A DNA stretch of 64,000 nucleotides. Origin: Tolypothrix sp. PCC 7712 (GTDB lineage: Bacteria > Cyanobacteriota > Cyanobacteriia > Cyanobacteriales > Nostocaceae). A program made the position numbers and the translations under genes. Below are positions 51,759-61,233 of this stretch, in pieces. A model generated the notes under the pieces. That model was not told where the DNA came from, searched no databases, and saw only the letters and a list, made by a program, of their open reading frames with translations. Positions within the stretch are counted from its first letter, which is position 1, and every line of letters starts with the position of its first letter. The stretch lies in NCBI RefSeq assembly GCF_025860405.1, contig NZ_CP063785.1, positions 3,844,001 to 3,908,000 of the forward strand, given 5' to 3'.

Positions 51759-52724
51759 ATGACACATCACATTTTAAAAGCAACCAAAGATACAGTACAT
51801 CTCGGTGGTTTTTCTCATTTACTAGCACCAGCAATCACTATTAATTCAGGTGACACGATTGAGGTAGAAACTTACAGTGGTTATTATGTGTCCGACAAAG
51901 CGCCACCTGAGTTTCTCACACCAGAATTTCTTGATATTTGCCAAAATTTAGCGCCGGAACGCAAAATTGCTGGCGGGCCGCATTTACTCACTGGGCCGAT
52001 TTATGTGCGCGATGCAGAACCTGGGGATGTTTTGGAAGTAGAATTAACTGCGATCGCACCCAGTTTACCTGTAGGCTTCAACGCCATTCGTCAAGGTTGG
52101 GGCGCTTTACCCGAAATCTTTCCTCAGCCTGCTTTAAGATTTATTCCCCTCGATTTAGAAAACAAGATTGCAGAATTTCCTACAAATAGCGGCATCAAAA
52201 TTCCTCTCAAACCCTTTTTTGGTATCCTTGGTGTTGCAACTCCCGAAACATCTCGAATTTCTATTCCACCAGGCTATTACGGCGGTAATATTGATAACCG
52301 GGAACTACAAGCAGATTCTCGGATATTTTTGCCAATTTTTGTTCCAGGTGCTTTATTTTCTATTGGTGATGGTCATGCTGCCCAGGGAGATGGTGAAGTT
52401 AATGTTACTGCTATTGAAACTTCGATGAACGGTAAAATTAAGCTCACTTTACGTAAAGATTTGCATTTCACAACACCAATCGCAGAAACTCTTACTGATA
52501 TCATCACAATGGGTTTTGGTGAAACCTTAGATGCCGCCTTAGAATTAGCCTTGAAAAATATGATTGATTTCTTGGAGCGCTTTACAAATTTGTCGCCCGA
52601 AGAAGCGTATGTATTATGTAGTTTAGCCGTGAATTTTCGCATTACCCAAGTTGTCAACAGCCCTCAAAAAGGCGTGCATGGAATGCTACCGAAAGCAATT
52701 TTTTCTCATAAAATCAATTGGTAA
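51759..52724 (+). CDS. Acetamidase/formamidase family protein
   Basis: A 321-residue protein from MTHHILKATKDTVHLGGF, the typical family N-terminus (start chosen over an upstream TTG at 51717). Family blocks in order: NSGDTIEVETYSG, GPHLLTGPIYVRDAEPGDVLEVE, GILGVAP-like ILGVATPE, PPGYYGGNIDNREL (metal-binding and active-site region), GALFSIGDGHAAQGDGEV (His and Asp ligands) and LCSLAVNFRITQVVN. It should hydrolyse a short amide such as formamide or acetamide to release ammonia. It has no linked transporter. Confidence 0.9.
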   Translation: MTHHILKATKDTVHLGGFSHLLAPAITINSGDTIEVETYSGYYVSDKAPPEFLTPEFLDICQNLAPERKIAGGPHLLTGPIYVRDAEPGDVLEVELTAIAPSLPVGFNAIRQGWGALPEIFPQPALRFIPLDLENKIAEFPTNSGIKIPLKPFFGILGVATPETSRISIPPGYYGGNIDNRELQADSRIFLPIFVPGALFSIGDGHAAQGDGEVNVTAIETSMNGKIKLTLRKDLHFTTPIAETLTDIITMGFGETLDAALELALKNMIDFLERFTNLSPEEAYVLCSLAVNFRITQVVNSPQKGVHGMLPKAIFSHKINW

Positions 52725-52987
52725 ATAAGTAGCATAGATATCAATACTGCTCGGTTAAGGATTTTCAACTTGGAATTTAGCTTGGGGAAAAGGTGAAAGG
52801 GGAAGGGTTAAAGTTTTTTTCTTGCCCCTTTTCCCCTTCCCCTTTTGCCCTTAACTGACAAGTATTGGTATAGATATTGTCTAATATTTGTCCAAAACCC
52901 AGAAATATCAAATGGTGAGCAGTGCCAGAAAAATTGCTTACCAATGAAAACTAACAGATTGCAATTAAAATTCAAAGACCATTGATT

Positions 52988-53359
52988 ATGTCTAATATTC
53001 TCATTCAAATGTTGCTAATTGGTTTAGTTGCTGGCATTGCTGGCGGGATGTTTGGAATTGGTGGTGGGGCAATTATGGTACCAGCAATGGTATTACTGAT
53101 AGGATTGGATCAAAAATTTGCCACAGGTACTTCCATTGCTGCACAAATTTTACCAATTGGGATTTTAGGAGCAGCAGTTTACTATCGCAATGGTCAACTA
53201 AATATTAAATATGCTGTGATTATTGCAGTCGGTTTAGTAATCGGCAATTTATTTGGGGCATTGTTTGCCAATCAGCCTTTTATTAGTAGCGAGACAATGA
53301 AGAAGTTGTATGGTATCTTTTTACTACTTTTAGGCGCTCGCTATTTATGGAATAACTGA
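52988..53359 (+). CDS. TauE/SafE family membrane protein, half-size
   Basis: A 123-residue membrane protein with four hydrophobic segments and the TauE/SafE signature GLVAGIAGGMFGIGGGAIMVPAMVLL (two halves of one motif) near the start, plus ATGTSIAAQILPI. Normal TauE exporters are about 250 residues with two inverted halves; this is only one half, as in short cyanobacterial homologues, so it may work as a dimer. The transported anion, maybe sulfite or sulfonate, is not known. ATG at 52988 is preferred over a TTG two codons earlier. Confidence 0.85.
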   Translation: MSNILIQMLLIGLVAGIAGGMFGIGGGAIMVPAMVLLIGLDQKFATGTSIAAQILPIGILGAAVYYRNGQLNIKYAVIIAVGLVIGNLFGALFANQPFISSETMKKLYGIFLLLLGARYLWNN

Positions 53360-53394
53360 AGAATATACCAAGTTGTTAGTTATTTTGTCTGAAT

Positions 53395-53419
53395 TTGGGA
53401 ATTGGGAATTGGGAATTGG
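53395..53419. repeat. Short tandem heptamer repeat (TTGGGAA)
   Basis: Three full and one partial copy of TTGGGAA lie after the TauE-like gene. They are of the same type as the other heptamer arrays. Confidence 0.75.
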
Positions 53420-53641
53420 TAATTGCAAAAAAAAATCTGACCCATGACCCATTACCGATTAATATAGGAAGCGCGATCGCATACTTGGCTAGGTAATTGC
53501 TATCATCAGTAAATCACGGTGCTAGGCTGCTTATATCGTTATCTGTAATTTAGATAACTCTTGACTGTTGATTCTTGAATGCCTGTAGGTAGACCACTAA
53601 TCTGGCTGCCTTTAACTTTGGTTGAATTTCAATTACCTACA

Positions 53642-54772
53642 ATGGATCGTCGGAATTTTCTCAAATATGTAACTTTAGCGGGGTCTAGCTTTGCCTTGAC
53701 TAGCTGTATTCAAGGTAGAAGAAATTCCCAATTGCAAAGCGATGTCACCCCAACAGCCTCACCTGTAGTAGTCAACGAACCGCTAAAGGTGGGGTTTGTT
53801 TATTTAGGGCCTGTAGGCGATTTTGGCTGGACTTATGCTCACGATTTAGGTCGTAGAGAAATGGAAGCGAATCTTCAGGATAAGGTGAAAACTACTTTTA
53901 TTGAAAATGTCAGTGAAGCTGATGCAGAAAGGGTAATTCGCCAGTTAGCAGTAGATGGTAGCAAATTAATTTTTACAACTTCCTTAAGCTACATGAACGC
54001 CACAATGAAAGTAGCTAAGGAATTTCCCCAAGTCATCTTTGAGCATTGTACAGGTTCTCAACTGGCTGCCAATGTCGGCACTTACTCCGGACGCTTTGAA
54101 GAACCTCGCTACTTAACCGGTATGATTGCCGGCAAAATGACCAAATCAAATATCATTGGTTTTATTGGCGCATACCCTATTCCTGAAGTCATTCGCGGGA
54201 TAAATGCATTTACGCTAGGATTGCGAACCACTAATCCCCAAGCAAAAGTGAGAGTGTTATGGGTGCAAAATTGGTATCACCCTGCGAAAGAAAGGGAAAC
54301 AGCCCAAGCTTTGATTAATTTAGGTGCAGATGTACTGACACAGCATACTGACTCGACTGCTGCTATGCAATTAGCCGCAGCCAAAGGTATTTATGCTTTT
54401 GGTTACAACAGTGACATGAGCAGCTTTGGTGCGAAAGCACACCTAACATCAGCAATTAATAAATGGGGAAAATTTTATATAGATACAGCCTTAGCTGTGA
54501 TGAATAATACCTGGAAGCCACAACAGACTTGGAGTGGTATTGCTCAAGGTATGGTAGATATTTCCCCTATGAATCAGGCGATTCCTAGCGATGTTCAGCA
54601 ATTAGTCAACGCCAAGCGCGAACAGTTTATTCAAGGTACAGCCCATCCTTTTGATGGCCCAATCAAAGACCAAAAGGGAGTTGTACGCGTACCCAAAGGT
54701 AAAGCGCTTGACGATCAACTACAAGAGAAAATGGATTGGTATGTTCAGGGAATTGAAGGGTCAATTCCTTAA
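53642..54772 (+). CDS. BMP-family ABC transporter substrate-binding lipoprotein
   Basis: A 376-residue binding protein from MDRRNFLKYVTLAGSS; a 21-codon upstream extension is rejected. The N-terminus has a Tat motif (RRNFLK) and a lipobox (LTSC). The mature part has the basic membrane protein (BMP/PnrA) pattern: VGFVYLGPVGDFGWTYAHD, SYMNATMKVAKEFPQVIFEH, GTYSGRFEEPRYLTGMIAG and IIGFIGAYPIPEVIRGINAFTLG. BMP proteins bind nucleosides or related compounds for an ABC importer; permease and ATPase genes are not adjacent. About 940 bp without genes follow. Confidence 0.9.
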   Translation: MDRRNFLKYVTLAGSSFALTSCIQGRRNSQLQSDVTPTASPVVVNEPLKVGFVYLGPVGDFGWTYAHDLGRREMEANLQDKVKTTFIENVSEADAERVIRQLAVDGSKLIFTTSLSYMNATMKVAKEFPQVIFEHCTGSQLAANVGTYSGRFEEPRYLTGMIAGKMTKSNIIGFIGAYPIPEVIRGINAFTLGLRTTNPQAKVRVLWVQNWYHPAKERETAQALINLGADVLTQHTDSTAAMQLAAAKGIYAFGYNSDMSSFGAKAHLTSAINKWGKFYIDTALAVMNNTWKPQQTWSGIAQGMVDISPMNQAIPSDVQQLVNAKREQFIQGTAHPFDGPIKDQKGVVRVPKGKALDDQLQEKMDWYVQGIEGSIP

Positions 54773-55715
54773 GGACTCCAACTAGAAAATATACTATCGC
54801 TGTGTAGTTAGAAGAGCAAAGGGAGAAGAACCCCATCATCTTCGCTTCTATAGTTGAATCACCCAATTCTTTGGTGCATTCTTTTAACCAAAATACAGTT
54901 CAGTTAAGAAAATTAATTGATAACAAAACCAAAAAACTAGTTATACCAATTCAAATCATGTTTGCGACACATCAATATATTTTAGAGGGCACGGCAATGC
55001 GTGCCCCTACAATCTGCCACATTCTTTTTTAAAATTGTATTATACAATTCTCCAAAATATCGCTACACATAGGCAGTAGGGGGGCAGGGAGCAGGGAGCA
55101 GGGGGAGAATTATCTGTAGCCTGAATTAAGAGAAATGGTATTACTCAACCAAAAACCGAACAATAATTTTGGAGGGGGTTTGGGGGACGCAACCGTCACC
55201 CAATCGGGGGTTTGGGGGAGAATCCCCCAATTATGCTGGCTTCTTTAATAAAAGTGACAAATCAATCGCTAATGAGCTTAACCCAAGCGTCTTGTCTGTT
55301 AACCGCAGATTTACGCAAAATAATTTTGTAACACTCTGACAAGAACCTTCTCACTCTCCACCCTAGAGAGTAATACTGATTTCCCTAACTGAGCATAGTT
55401 AATGAGGTGTTAGACCCCTACTATCCAAATCAGGGTATTTACTGTATTATTAGTCAAATAAGTCAGAGTTTATATATTCTGGCAAAAATAAATGAGTGAA
55501 TATAAGTAACCAAATTATTGGCTGATGCCTAAGTACCACAAGTTTTGCTCGTTACTTTGTGGTTCGATGGTACAGGCCCAAAACTAAGTAGGTAAGGCAT
55601 TAGCCCTACCTATGGTAATTCATATGTTTCGGTCAATTTTTCAGTCCTAGATTTTTGTCAACTATTAACCTCATGTCTGAGGATAAGAATAAATGTTTTA
55701 CAGGATTGACAGGTT
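54773..55715. other. Long intergenic region with low-complexity repeats
   Basis: About 940 bp, no gene. It includes a GAGGGCACG/CGTGCCCCT palindrome near 54987-55011, GGGAGCAGGGAGCAGGG tandem-like sequence near 55085-55105, and a GGGGGTTTGGGGG with ATCCCCCAA hairpin near 55203-55230. None can be tied to a function. Confidence 0.5.
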
Positions 55716-57005
55716 TTACAAGCTTTGTCCTGTATAAATTGAACGTACTTCGCCATTACGCCGCACGATCGCTTCACCATTATTCACATCTACTAGTGTC
55801 CAACCACTGGAGCCGATGCTTTCACCAACAACAACGCGGTGGCTGACACCGTCGATTTTGAACAAAGCCGCAGATTTGTTGCCTAACTCTAGTATTCCTT
55901 CTAAAGTTTGAGTCGGAGCATAAACTTCTGGAACTGTGGCTACAACTTGGTGCTGGGATGCAGCAGATGCGGGTGCTGTAGCTGTGGGCAATTGTGGTGG
56001 TGCAACGCGGAATGATGCTACTGGTAATGTTGGTAGTAAATTTGATGATTGCTTGACGACAAGTGGTGCAGTTCGTACACCCACAGCTTTGAGATCTGGA
56101 CGCACAGCAGCAGCATACATATTAACGCTCACCGGCTTGGCTGGTTTGCGAGGCGAATTTAAGGCTTTTTTCACCGGATTGAGCCGAGATGCAGCACCTA
56201 CTGATGATATGGTTTTGGGAATACCTGGCAGCAGTGGTGGTGTATAGCGCATTGGGGAAGGCGCTTGATAAACGGGGATATATATGCGCTCAACAACGTT
56301 TGTTGAACGGACTGGTGCTGGTGGTGTATTATTCGCTGTCAAAGGCTGTGGTAAGACCACATTTCTGGCATCATTAGCTACTGCTACAGCTGCTGGTTTG
56401 GGATTAGCAATTCCTGGGGTGGCGTAGCTTTGATTGTTTCTGTTCTCTTGCTGATCGATGACTGATAATGCACCTAGCATATAGTCAACTAACTCAGCTT
56501 GCACATCAACTTTTTGCGGTACAGCACGGGGTGCAATCTGAAGATTGGTAGCTAAGTTGGGGACAACCGGGAAGGTGAAGGCTTTGGAGTTGAGCAAAAA
56601 CAGAATCCCCGCGATCGCTACACCAACAATTGTTGTGCCGACAATCAGCAAGGTAGCAAAAGGCTTTCTGCTTTTTTTAATTTTGCGGGTAACTGCTTTG
56701 CGAGGAGCATTTTCAATTACAGTCTTTCTCACTGGGTTGTCTCTAATTTGAGACACTCCCTGGATATTTTGGTGTAGATCATCTGGTAAGACAATCTCTG
56801 GCATTCTTACTGTCTGTACAGGAATATATTGTACATTCACAGTTTGGGTAGGAAAACTACCGCTATAATCCAGAACATTGTCGATATCGGCAAATAGTTC
56901 ATCCATCAAGCCATCAGCATAAACTTCAATCGTCCAAGGTTCATTGGAGATTAACTCATCTGACGCTTCCGGAATAATGAAACGGGTGCTGGCTTCTTTT
57001 AACAT
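55716..57005 (-). CDS. PilP/GspC-like single-pass membrane protein, hypothetical
   Basis: A 429-residue protein. The N-terminal cytoplasmic part (1-118) ends in a Lys/Arg-rich stretch (RKAVTRKIKKSRK), then one membrane helix (about 120-141, LLIVGTTIVGVAIAGILFLL), a long Pro/Ala/Val-rich linker (about 150-355) and a compact C-terminal domain (about 365-429) with LEGILELGNKSAALFKIDGVSHRVVVGESIGSSGWTLVDV (two strands pairs). The last domain looks like the beta-domain of PilP or GspC, the periplasmic connectors of type IV pilus and type II secretion. The role is inferred; no pilus genes are adjacent. Confidence 0.65.
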   Translation of the reverse strand: MLKEASTRFIIPEASDELISNEPWTIEVYADGLMDELFADIDNVLDYSGSFPTQTVNVQYIPVQTVRMPEIVLPDDLHQNIQGVSQIRDNPVRKTVIENAPRKAVTRKIKKSRKPFATLLIVGTTIVGVAIAGILFLLNSKAFTFPVVPNLATNLQIAPRAVPQKVDVQAELVDYMLGALSVIDQQENRNNQSYATPGIANPKPAAVAVANDARNVVLPQPLTANNTPPAPVRSTNVVERIYIPVYQAPSPMRYTPPLLPGIPKTISSVGAASRLNPVKKALNSPRKPAKPVSVNMYAAAVRPDLKAVGVRTAPLVVKQSSNLLPTLPVASFRVAPPQLPTATAPASAASQHQVVATVPEVYAPTQTLEGILELGNKSAALFKIDGVSHRVVVGESIGSSGWTLVDVNNGEAIVRRNGEVRSIYTGQSL

Positions 57006-57214
57006 AGGCTTTGTGATGGTAGCTGCGAGGGCGGGGAGAAGCCGCCTCTACTGCCTGGGGATAGAGATTTTGGTTAAATATCCAACCTCCTGTCTATATT
57101 AGACAGGCTGATTGCTTGCTGGTATTAAATTCAACTGACAATCTAGAGACTGCTGATGATGCCAGTTCTTAATTCATGTCATCTATCATACCAATCTCTT
57201 CCCTACTACTATAC

Positions 57215-59158
57215 TCAAGCTTCATGAAGTTTTTTTGAAACCAATGCTGGAAACTCTGACTGGCTCTTTGTTTTGCGTAATTCTAGATATATTAATAAAG
57301 CATTAATATCTGCTGGGTTCACGCCCCCAATCCGTGCCGCTTGACCGATGGTGAGCGGTTTTACTTTACTTAACTTTTCCCGCGCTTCTTTAGACAATGT
57401 ATCAATTGTTGAATAATCTAAATCAGCAGGCAGTTGGCGGTGTGCTTGACGGGCAATTTGGTCAATCTGATTTTGTTGTCGCGCTAGGTAGCCAGCATAT
57501 TTAATGTCAATTTCTGCCCCTTCTTTCTCAAATTGGTTGAGTTCCGTGTTACCTAGTCCATATTGTTCGAGCTTGACGTAATGGAATCCCGGACGGCGGA
57601 GTAAGTCAGCGAGGGTGATTGAACCTTTAATTGCTTGTTGGGTATCAGCTGCGATCGCTTTGCCAATTTCATCATGTTCTTTGACGCGGGTGGCGTGTAG
57701 CCGTTCTTTTTCGGCAATGATTTGGGCTTGTTTGCGGGTAAACATATCCCAACGGCGATCGTCTATTAAGCCAATTTCTCTACCCAAGGGTGTTAATCGC
57801 TGGTCGGCGTTATCAGAGCGTAGTATTAAACGGTACTCTGAACGACTAGTGAGCATACGGTAAGGTTCACGTAAATCTTTGGTACAAAGGTCATCTACTA
57901 AAGTTCCTATGTAACTTTGCTCACGGGGGAAGACAATCATTTCGCGATCGCGTGCAAATCTGGCGGCGTTTACACCTGCGACAAAGCCTTGGGCTGCGGC
58001 TTCTTCATAACCGGTGGTACCGTTAATCTGTCCTGCACAAAAGAGTCCCTCAATTTTCTTGGTCATTAGTGTGGGATAACACTGCGTTGCAGGTAAATAG
58101 TCATATTCCACCGCATAAGCCGGACGCAGCATCGCACAGTTTTCTAAACCGGGGAGACTCCGCAGCATTTGGATTTGCAGATTTTCTGGTAACCCTGTGG
58201 AAAACCCCTGAATATATAGTTCGGGAATGTCTCTACCTTCGGGTTCAATAAATATTTGATGGCTTTCCTTATCAGCAAAGCGCACGATTTTATCTTCAAT
58301 ACTGGGACAATAGCGGGGCCCCTTCGCTTCTACCCAACCACCATAAACAGGGGAGAGGTGCAAATTCTCTTGAATTAAGCGATGAGTTTCTGGTGTGGTG
58401 CGGGTAATATAACAAGGCATTTGTTCCCGTTCTACCCAAACTTCCGGGTCAAAGCTAAACCAGCGCACCTCTTCATCCCCAGGCTGGAGAGTCATTTTAC
58501 TGTAGTCTACCGATCGCTTATCTACCCTTGCTGGCGTACCAGTCTTGAGTCTGCCAGTTTCAAATCCTAGTTTATTTAAAGTTTGTGTTAAGCCCTCAGC
58601 CGCAAATTCCCCAGCACGTCCCGCCGCCATCGATTTGTTACCCACCCAAATCCGACCACCTAAGAAAGTACCAGTAGTCAATATCACAGCTTTACATTGG
58701 AACGCCACACCGAAGTAAGTTTCAACGCCAACCACTTCATCATTAGCGCCTAACACCAAGTCTGTAGCCATCCCCTCACGGATGATTAAGTTCTCTTGAT
58801 TCTCGACAATTGCTTTCATCACGGCTGCGTATTCTCGCTTATCCGTCTGCGCGCGTAAAGCCCACACAGCCGGGCCGCGTGAAGAATTGAGAATCCGCTT
58901 TTGCAAATAGGTGCGATCGGCCATTTTGCCAATTTCTCCACCCAAAGCATCAACTTCATGGGTTAATTGAGATTTAGCTGGGCCGCCTACTGCGGGATTA
59001 CATGGTTGCCAAGCAATTTTATCTAAATTCAGCGTCAACAGCAGAGTGCGACAACCGAGGCGGGCAGTAGCAAGGGCTGCTTCACAACCGGCGTGACCTG
59101 CACCGACGACAATAACATCAAAAGCGTCTTGAAATTCAATGGAATTGTGCATGGTCAT
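57215..59158 (-). CDS. mnmG: tRNA uridine-5-carboxymethylaminomethyl modification enzyme MnmG
   Basis: MnmG (GidA) works with MnmE to install the cmnm5 group on wobble uridine of certain tRNAs, using FAD and methylene-tetrahydrofolate. The 647 residues are the usual length. FAD-binding VGAGHAGCEAALA starts near residue 18, and PCNPAVGGPAKSQLTHEVDALGGEIGKMAD (in two motifs), TGTFLGG and YCPSIEDKIVRF with the conserved cysteines (PCNP and RYCPSIE) follow. The C-terminal domain ends with the GQAARIGGVNPADINALLIYL helix that contacts MnmE. It is a single gene on the minus strand. Confidence 0.95.
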   Translation of the reverse strand: MTMHNSIEFQDAFDVIVVGAGHAGCEAALATARLGCRTLLLTLNLDKIAWQPCNPAVGGPAKSQLTHEVDALGGEIGKMADRTYLQKRILNSSRGPAVWALRAQTDKREYAAVMKAIVENQENLIIREGMATDLVLGANDEVVGVETYFGVAFQCKAVILTTGTFLGGRIWVGNKSMAAGRAGEFAAEGLTQTLNKLGFETGRLKTGTPARVDKRSVDYSKMTLQPGDEEVRWFSFDPEVWVEREQMPCYITRTTPETHRLIQENLHLSPVYGGWVEAKGPRYCPSIEDKIVRFADKESHQIFIEPEGRDIPELYIQGFSTGLPENLQIQMLRSLPGLENCAMLRPAYAVEYDYLPATQCYPTLMTKKIEGLFCAGQINGTTGYEEAAAQGFVAGVNAARFARDREMIVFPREQSYIGTLVDDLCTKDLREPYRMLTSRSEYRLILRSDNADQRLTPLGREIGLIDDRRWDMFTRKQAQIIAEKERLHATRVKEHDEIGKAIAADTQQAIKGSITLADLLRRPGFHYVKLEQYGLGNTELNQFEKEGAEIDIKYAGYLARQQNQIDQIARQAHRQLPADLDYSTIDTLSKEAREKLSKVKPLTIGQAARIGGVNPADINALLIYLELRKTKSQSEFPALVSKKLHEA

Positions 59159-59406
59159 ACTTACAAGGTCAACAAACTGAGAGTTATGTTCAATTTTAAC
59201 TGATACCGTAATTTCATGGATGTCCTACTAGTAGTAAATTGTTATGAGAATAACTATATTTTCTCAATCAATAAAATTTGCTTGAGCTAATTTTAATGTC
59301 TATCAAATCTATCGTATTGTGTAATGTTGTAATAGCTTATGCTTGATTTAAGTTAAAATAAACGAGAAAAATTAATTTTAGTTTCATCGCTGCATCAATT
59401 ATCAAT

Positions 59407-60540
59407 ATGAAAATTAATCAGATCGCTTATTATGATCGTGAGCTTGAGTGGCAATTTGAACCTATTTATTTTTCTGATTTAACCCTTCTGGTAGGTATAT
59501 CTGGTGTTGGCAAGACTCAAATACTGAAATCAATTGTTTTTCTACAAAATATAGCACAAGGTGCTTCCTTCAATGGAATTAAATGGAATGTTGAGTTTAC
59601 TACTAAAGATTCTATTGGTTATTCTTGGAGTGGTGAATTTGAAACAAAGAAAGTTGCTAGAATTATGATTAAAGGTGAAGAAAACAATAAAGATAAATTT
59701 AGAATTATTAACGAAGTTTTAAAGAAGGATGATCAGATAATTGTAGAAAGAGATTCTAAAAACATTAAATTTAAAGATAAAATTTTACCTAAGCTATCGC
59801 CATTTCAAAGTATAGTAGATATCTTAAGTGAAGAAGAAGACATTGCACCTGTTAAGAATGAGTTTGATAAAATAATATATAGTGATCAGTCAAGTTCTGT
59901 TGATGGAGTTCATTTTATTAAATATGTTCCTATAGCTAAAAAATATGCAAATCTCTCTTTAGATAAGATTCAAGAAAGTGATTTACCAATTCAGATTAAA
60001 TTGGCATTAGTTTATAATAACTATCCTGAAGTTTTTAATCAAATAAAACAGAAGTTTATAGACATTTTCGTTCAAGTTGAAGATATAAAATTAGAGCCTG
60101 ATGAATATGAGGAATTACCTGCACTTTTAACAGAATATCCTTTTGTTAAAATTAAAGAAAAAGAAGTTAAAAATTGGATTAATCAAAACCAAATTTCTTC
60201 AGGTATGTTCAGAACATTGATGCATATTAGCGAACTATATTTATCTGCTGAAGGCACAGTTATCTTAATTGATGAATTTGAAAATAGTTTAGGAGTTAAT
60301 TGTATTGATATTGTCACAGAACTTTTATTAGAAAATAAGAAATTACAATTTATTATCACCAGTCATCATCCTTATATAATTAATAAAATTGGCATGGAAC
60401 ACTGGAAAATCGTAACTCGTAGAGGCGGTATTGTAAAAGCAAGAGACGCTAAAGACTTCAATCTTGGTAAATCTAGACATCAGGCATTTATGCAACTGAT
60501 TAATCTTGATGATTATAAGGAAGGAATAGCCGTCAGATGA
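59407..60540 (+). CDS. ABC/AAA-type ATPase of a two-gene putative defence system
   Basis: A 377-residue ATPase of the AAA-15/OLD-like class. Walker A GISGVGKT is at residues 30-37, a signature-like SSG in NQISSGMFRT near 265, Walker B VILIDEFENSLG with Asp289-Glu290, and an H-loop TSHHPY at about 318-323. The middle (about 90-260) is Lys/Glu-rich and probably an insert domain. The gene is strongly AT-rich compared with its neighbours, a sign of transfer. Its stop codon overlaps the start of the next gene (ATGA), so both are made together. The pairing is as in RloA/RloB, PARIS or split OLD systems; exact type not resolved. Confidence 0.8.
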   Translation: MKINQIAYYDRELEWQFEPIYFSDLTLLVGISGVGKTQILKSIVFLQNIAQGASFNGIKWNVEFTTKDSIGYSWSGEFETKKVARIMIKGEENNKDKFRIINEVLKKDDQIIVERDSKNIKFKDKILPKLSPFQSIVDILSEEEDIAPVKNEFDKIIYSDQSSSVDGVHFIKYVPIAKKYANLSLDKIQESDLPIQIKLALVYNNYPEVFNQIKQKFIDIFVQVEDIKLEPDEYEELPALLTEYPFVKIKEKEVKNWINQNQISSGMFRTLMHISELYLSAEGTVILIDEFENSLGVNCIDIVTELLLENKKLQFIITSHHPYIINKIGMEHWKIVTRRGGIVKARDAKDFNLGKSRHQAFMQLINLDDYKEGIAVR

Positions 60541-61226
60541 ATCTTTACTTTCTTGTTGAGGGGAAAAGAACAGAAAGAAAAGTTTATCCTGCTTGGCTAG
60601 CTTATCTTTTACCAGAACTCAAACAAGTTAAAAATTACGATGAAGTTGAGAAAAACAATTACTATTTATTTAGTGCAGAAGGTTATCCTTCAATAATTTA
60701 TGAGCATTTACCTAATGCGATCGCAGATGTTCAAGACCAGGGAAATTATAACTATCTTGTAGTATGTTTAGATGCAGATGAAAATACAGTTGGGGAGATA
60801 CAAAATGAAATTTATGAGTTTATCTCATCTGAGAAAATTAAACTGGGAAATATTGAGCTTGTAATAATAGTCCAAAATAGATGTTTTGAAACATGGTTTC
60901 TTGGAAACCGAAACATTTACTCGAGACAGCCGCAAGATAGACCTTTACTAGATTTTGTTCGGTATTATGATGTCTCTGTTAACTGTCCAGAGTTAATGGA
61001 TAAATATCCAGATTTTAATACTCATGCTCAGTTCCATGCAGCTTATTTAAAAGAATTATTTAAGGCAAAAAATATTAATTACTCTAAGAAAAACCCAGGA
61101 GATGTGTTAAAACCATACTATATCGAGCAATTATTAAAGAGAATTAAGGATCAAAACCAACATCTGCCAAGTTTTCAAACATTTATAGAGTTTTGCAATA
61201 CTATTAGATTAAAGATATCCAATTAA
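60537..61226 (+). CDS. TOPRIM-like protein (RloB/DUF4276-like), partner of the ATPase
   Basis: A 229-residue protein whose N-terminus NLYFLVEGKRTERK (Glu8) and VVCLDADE (Asp79, Asp81) give the E...DxD arrangement of a TOPRIM nuclease-like domain, followed by the NRCFETWFLGN segment (Glu118) typical of RloB and DUF4276 proteins. The C-terminus is helical. It starts four bases inside the ATPase gene. In known systems such a protein is the toxic effector released or activated by the ATPase when a phage is sensed. This role is inferred, not shown by sequence alone. It is AT-rich as well. Confidence 0.72.
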   Translation: MNLYFLVEGKRTERKVYPAWLAYLLPELKQVKNYDEVEKNNYYLFSAEGYPSIIYEHLPNAIADVQDQGNYNYLVVCLDADENTVGEIQNEIYEFISSEKIKLGNIELVIIVQNRCFETWFLGNRNIYSRQPQDRPLLDFVRYYDVSVNCPELMDKYPDFNTHAQFHAAYLKELFKAKNINYSKKNPGDVLKPYYIEQLLKRIKDQNQHLPSFQTFIEFCNTIRLKISN

Positions 61227-61233
61227 CCTATTA

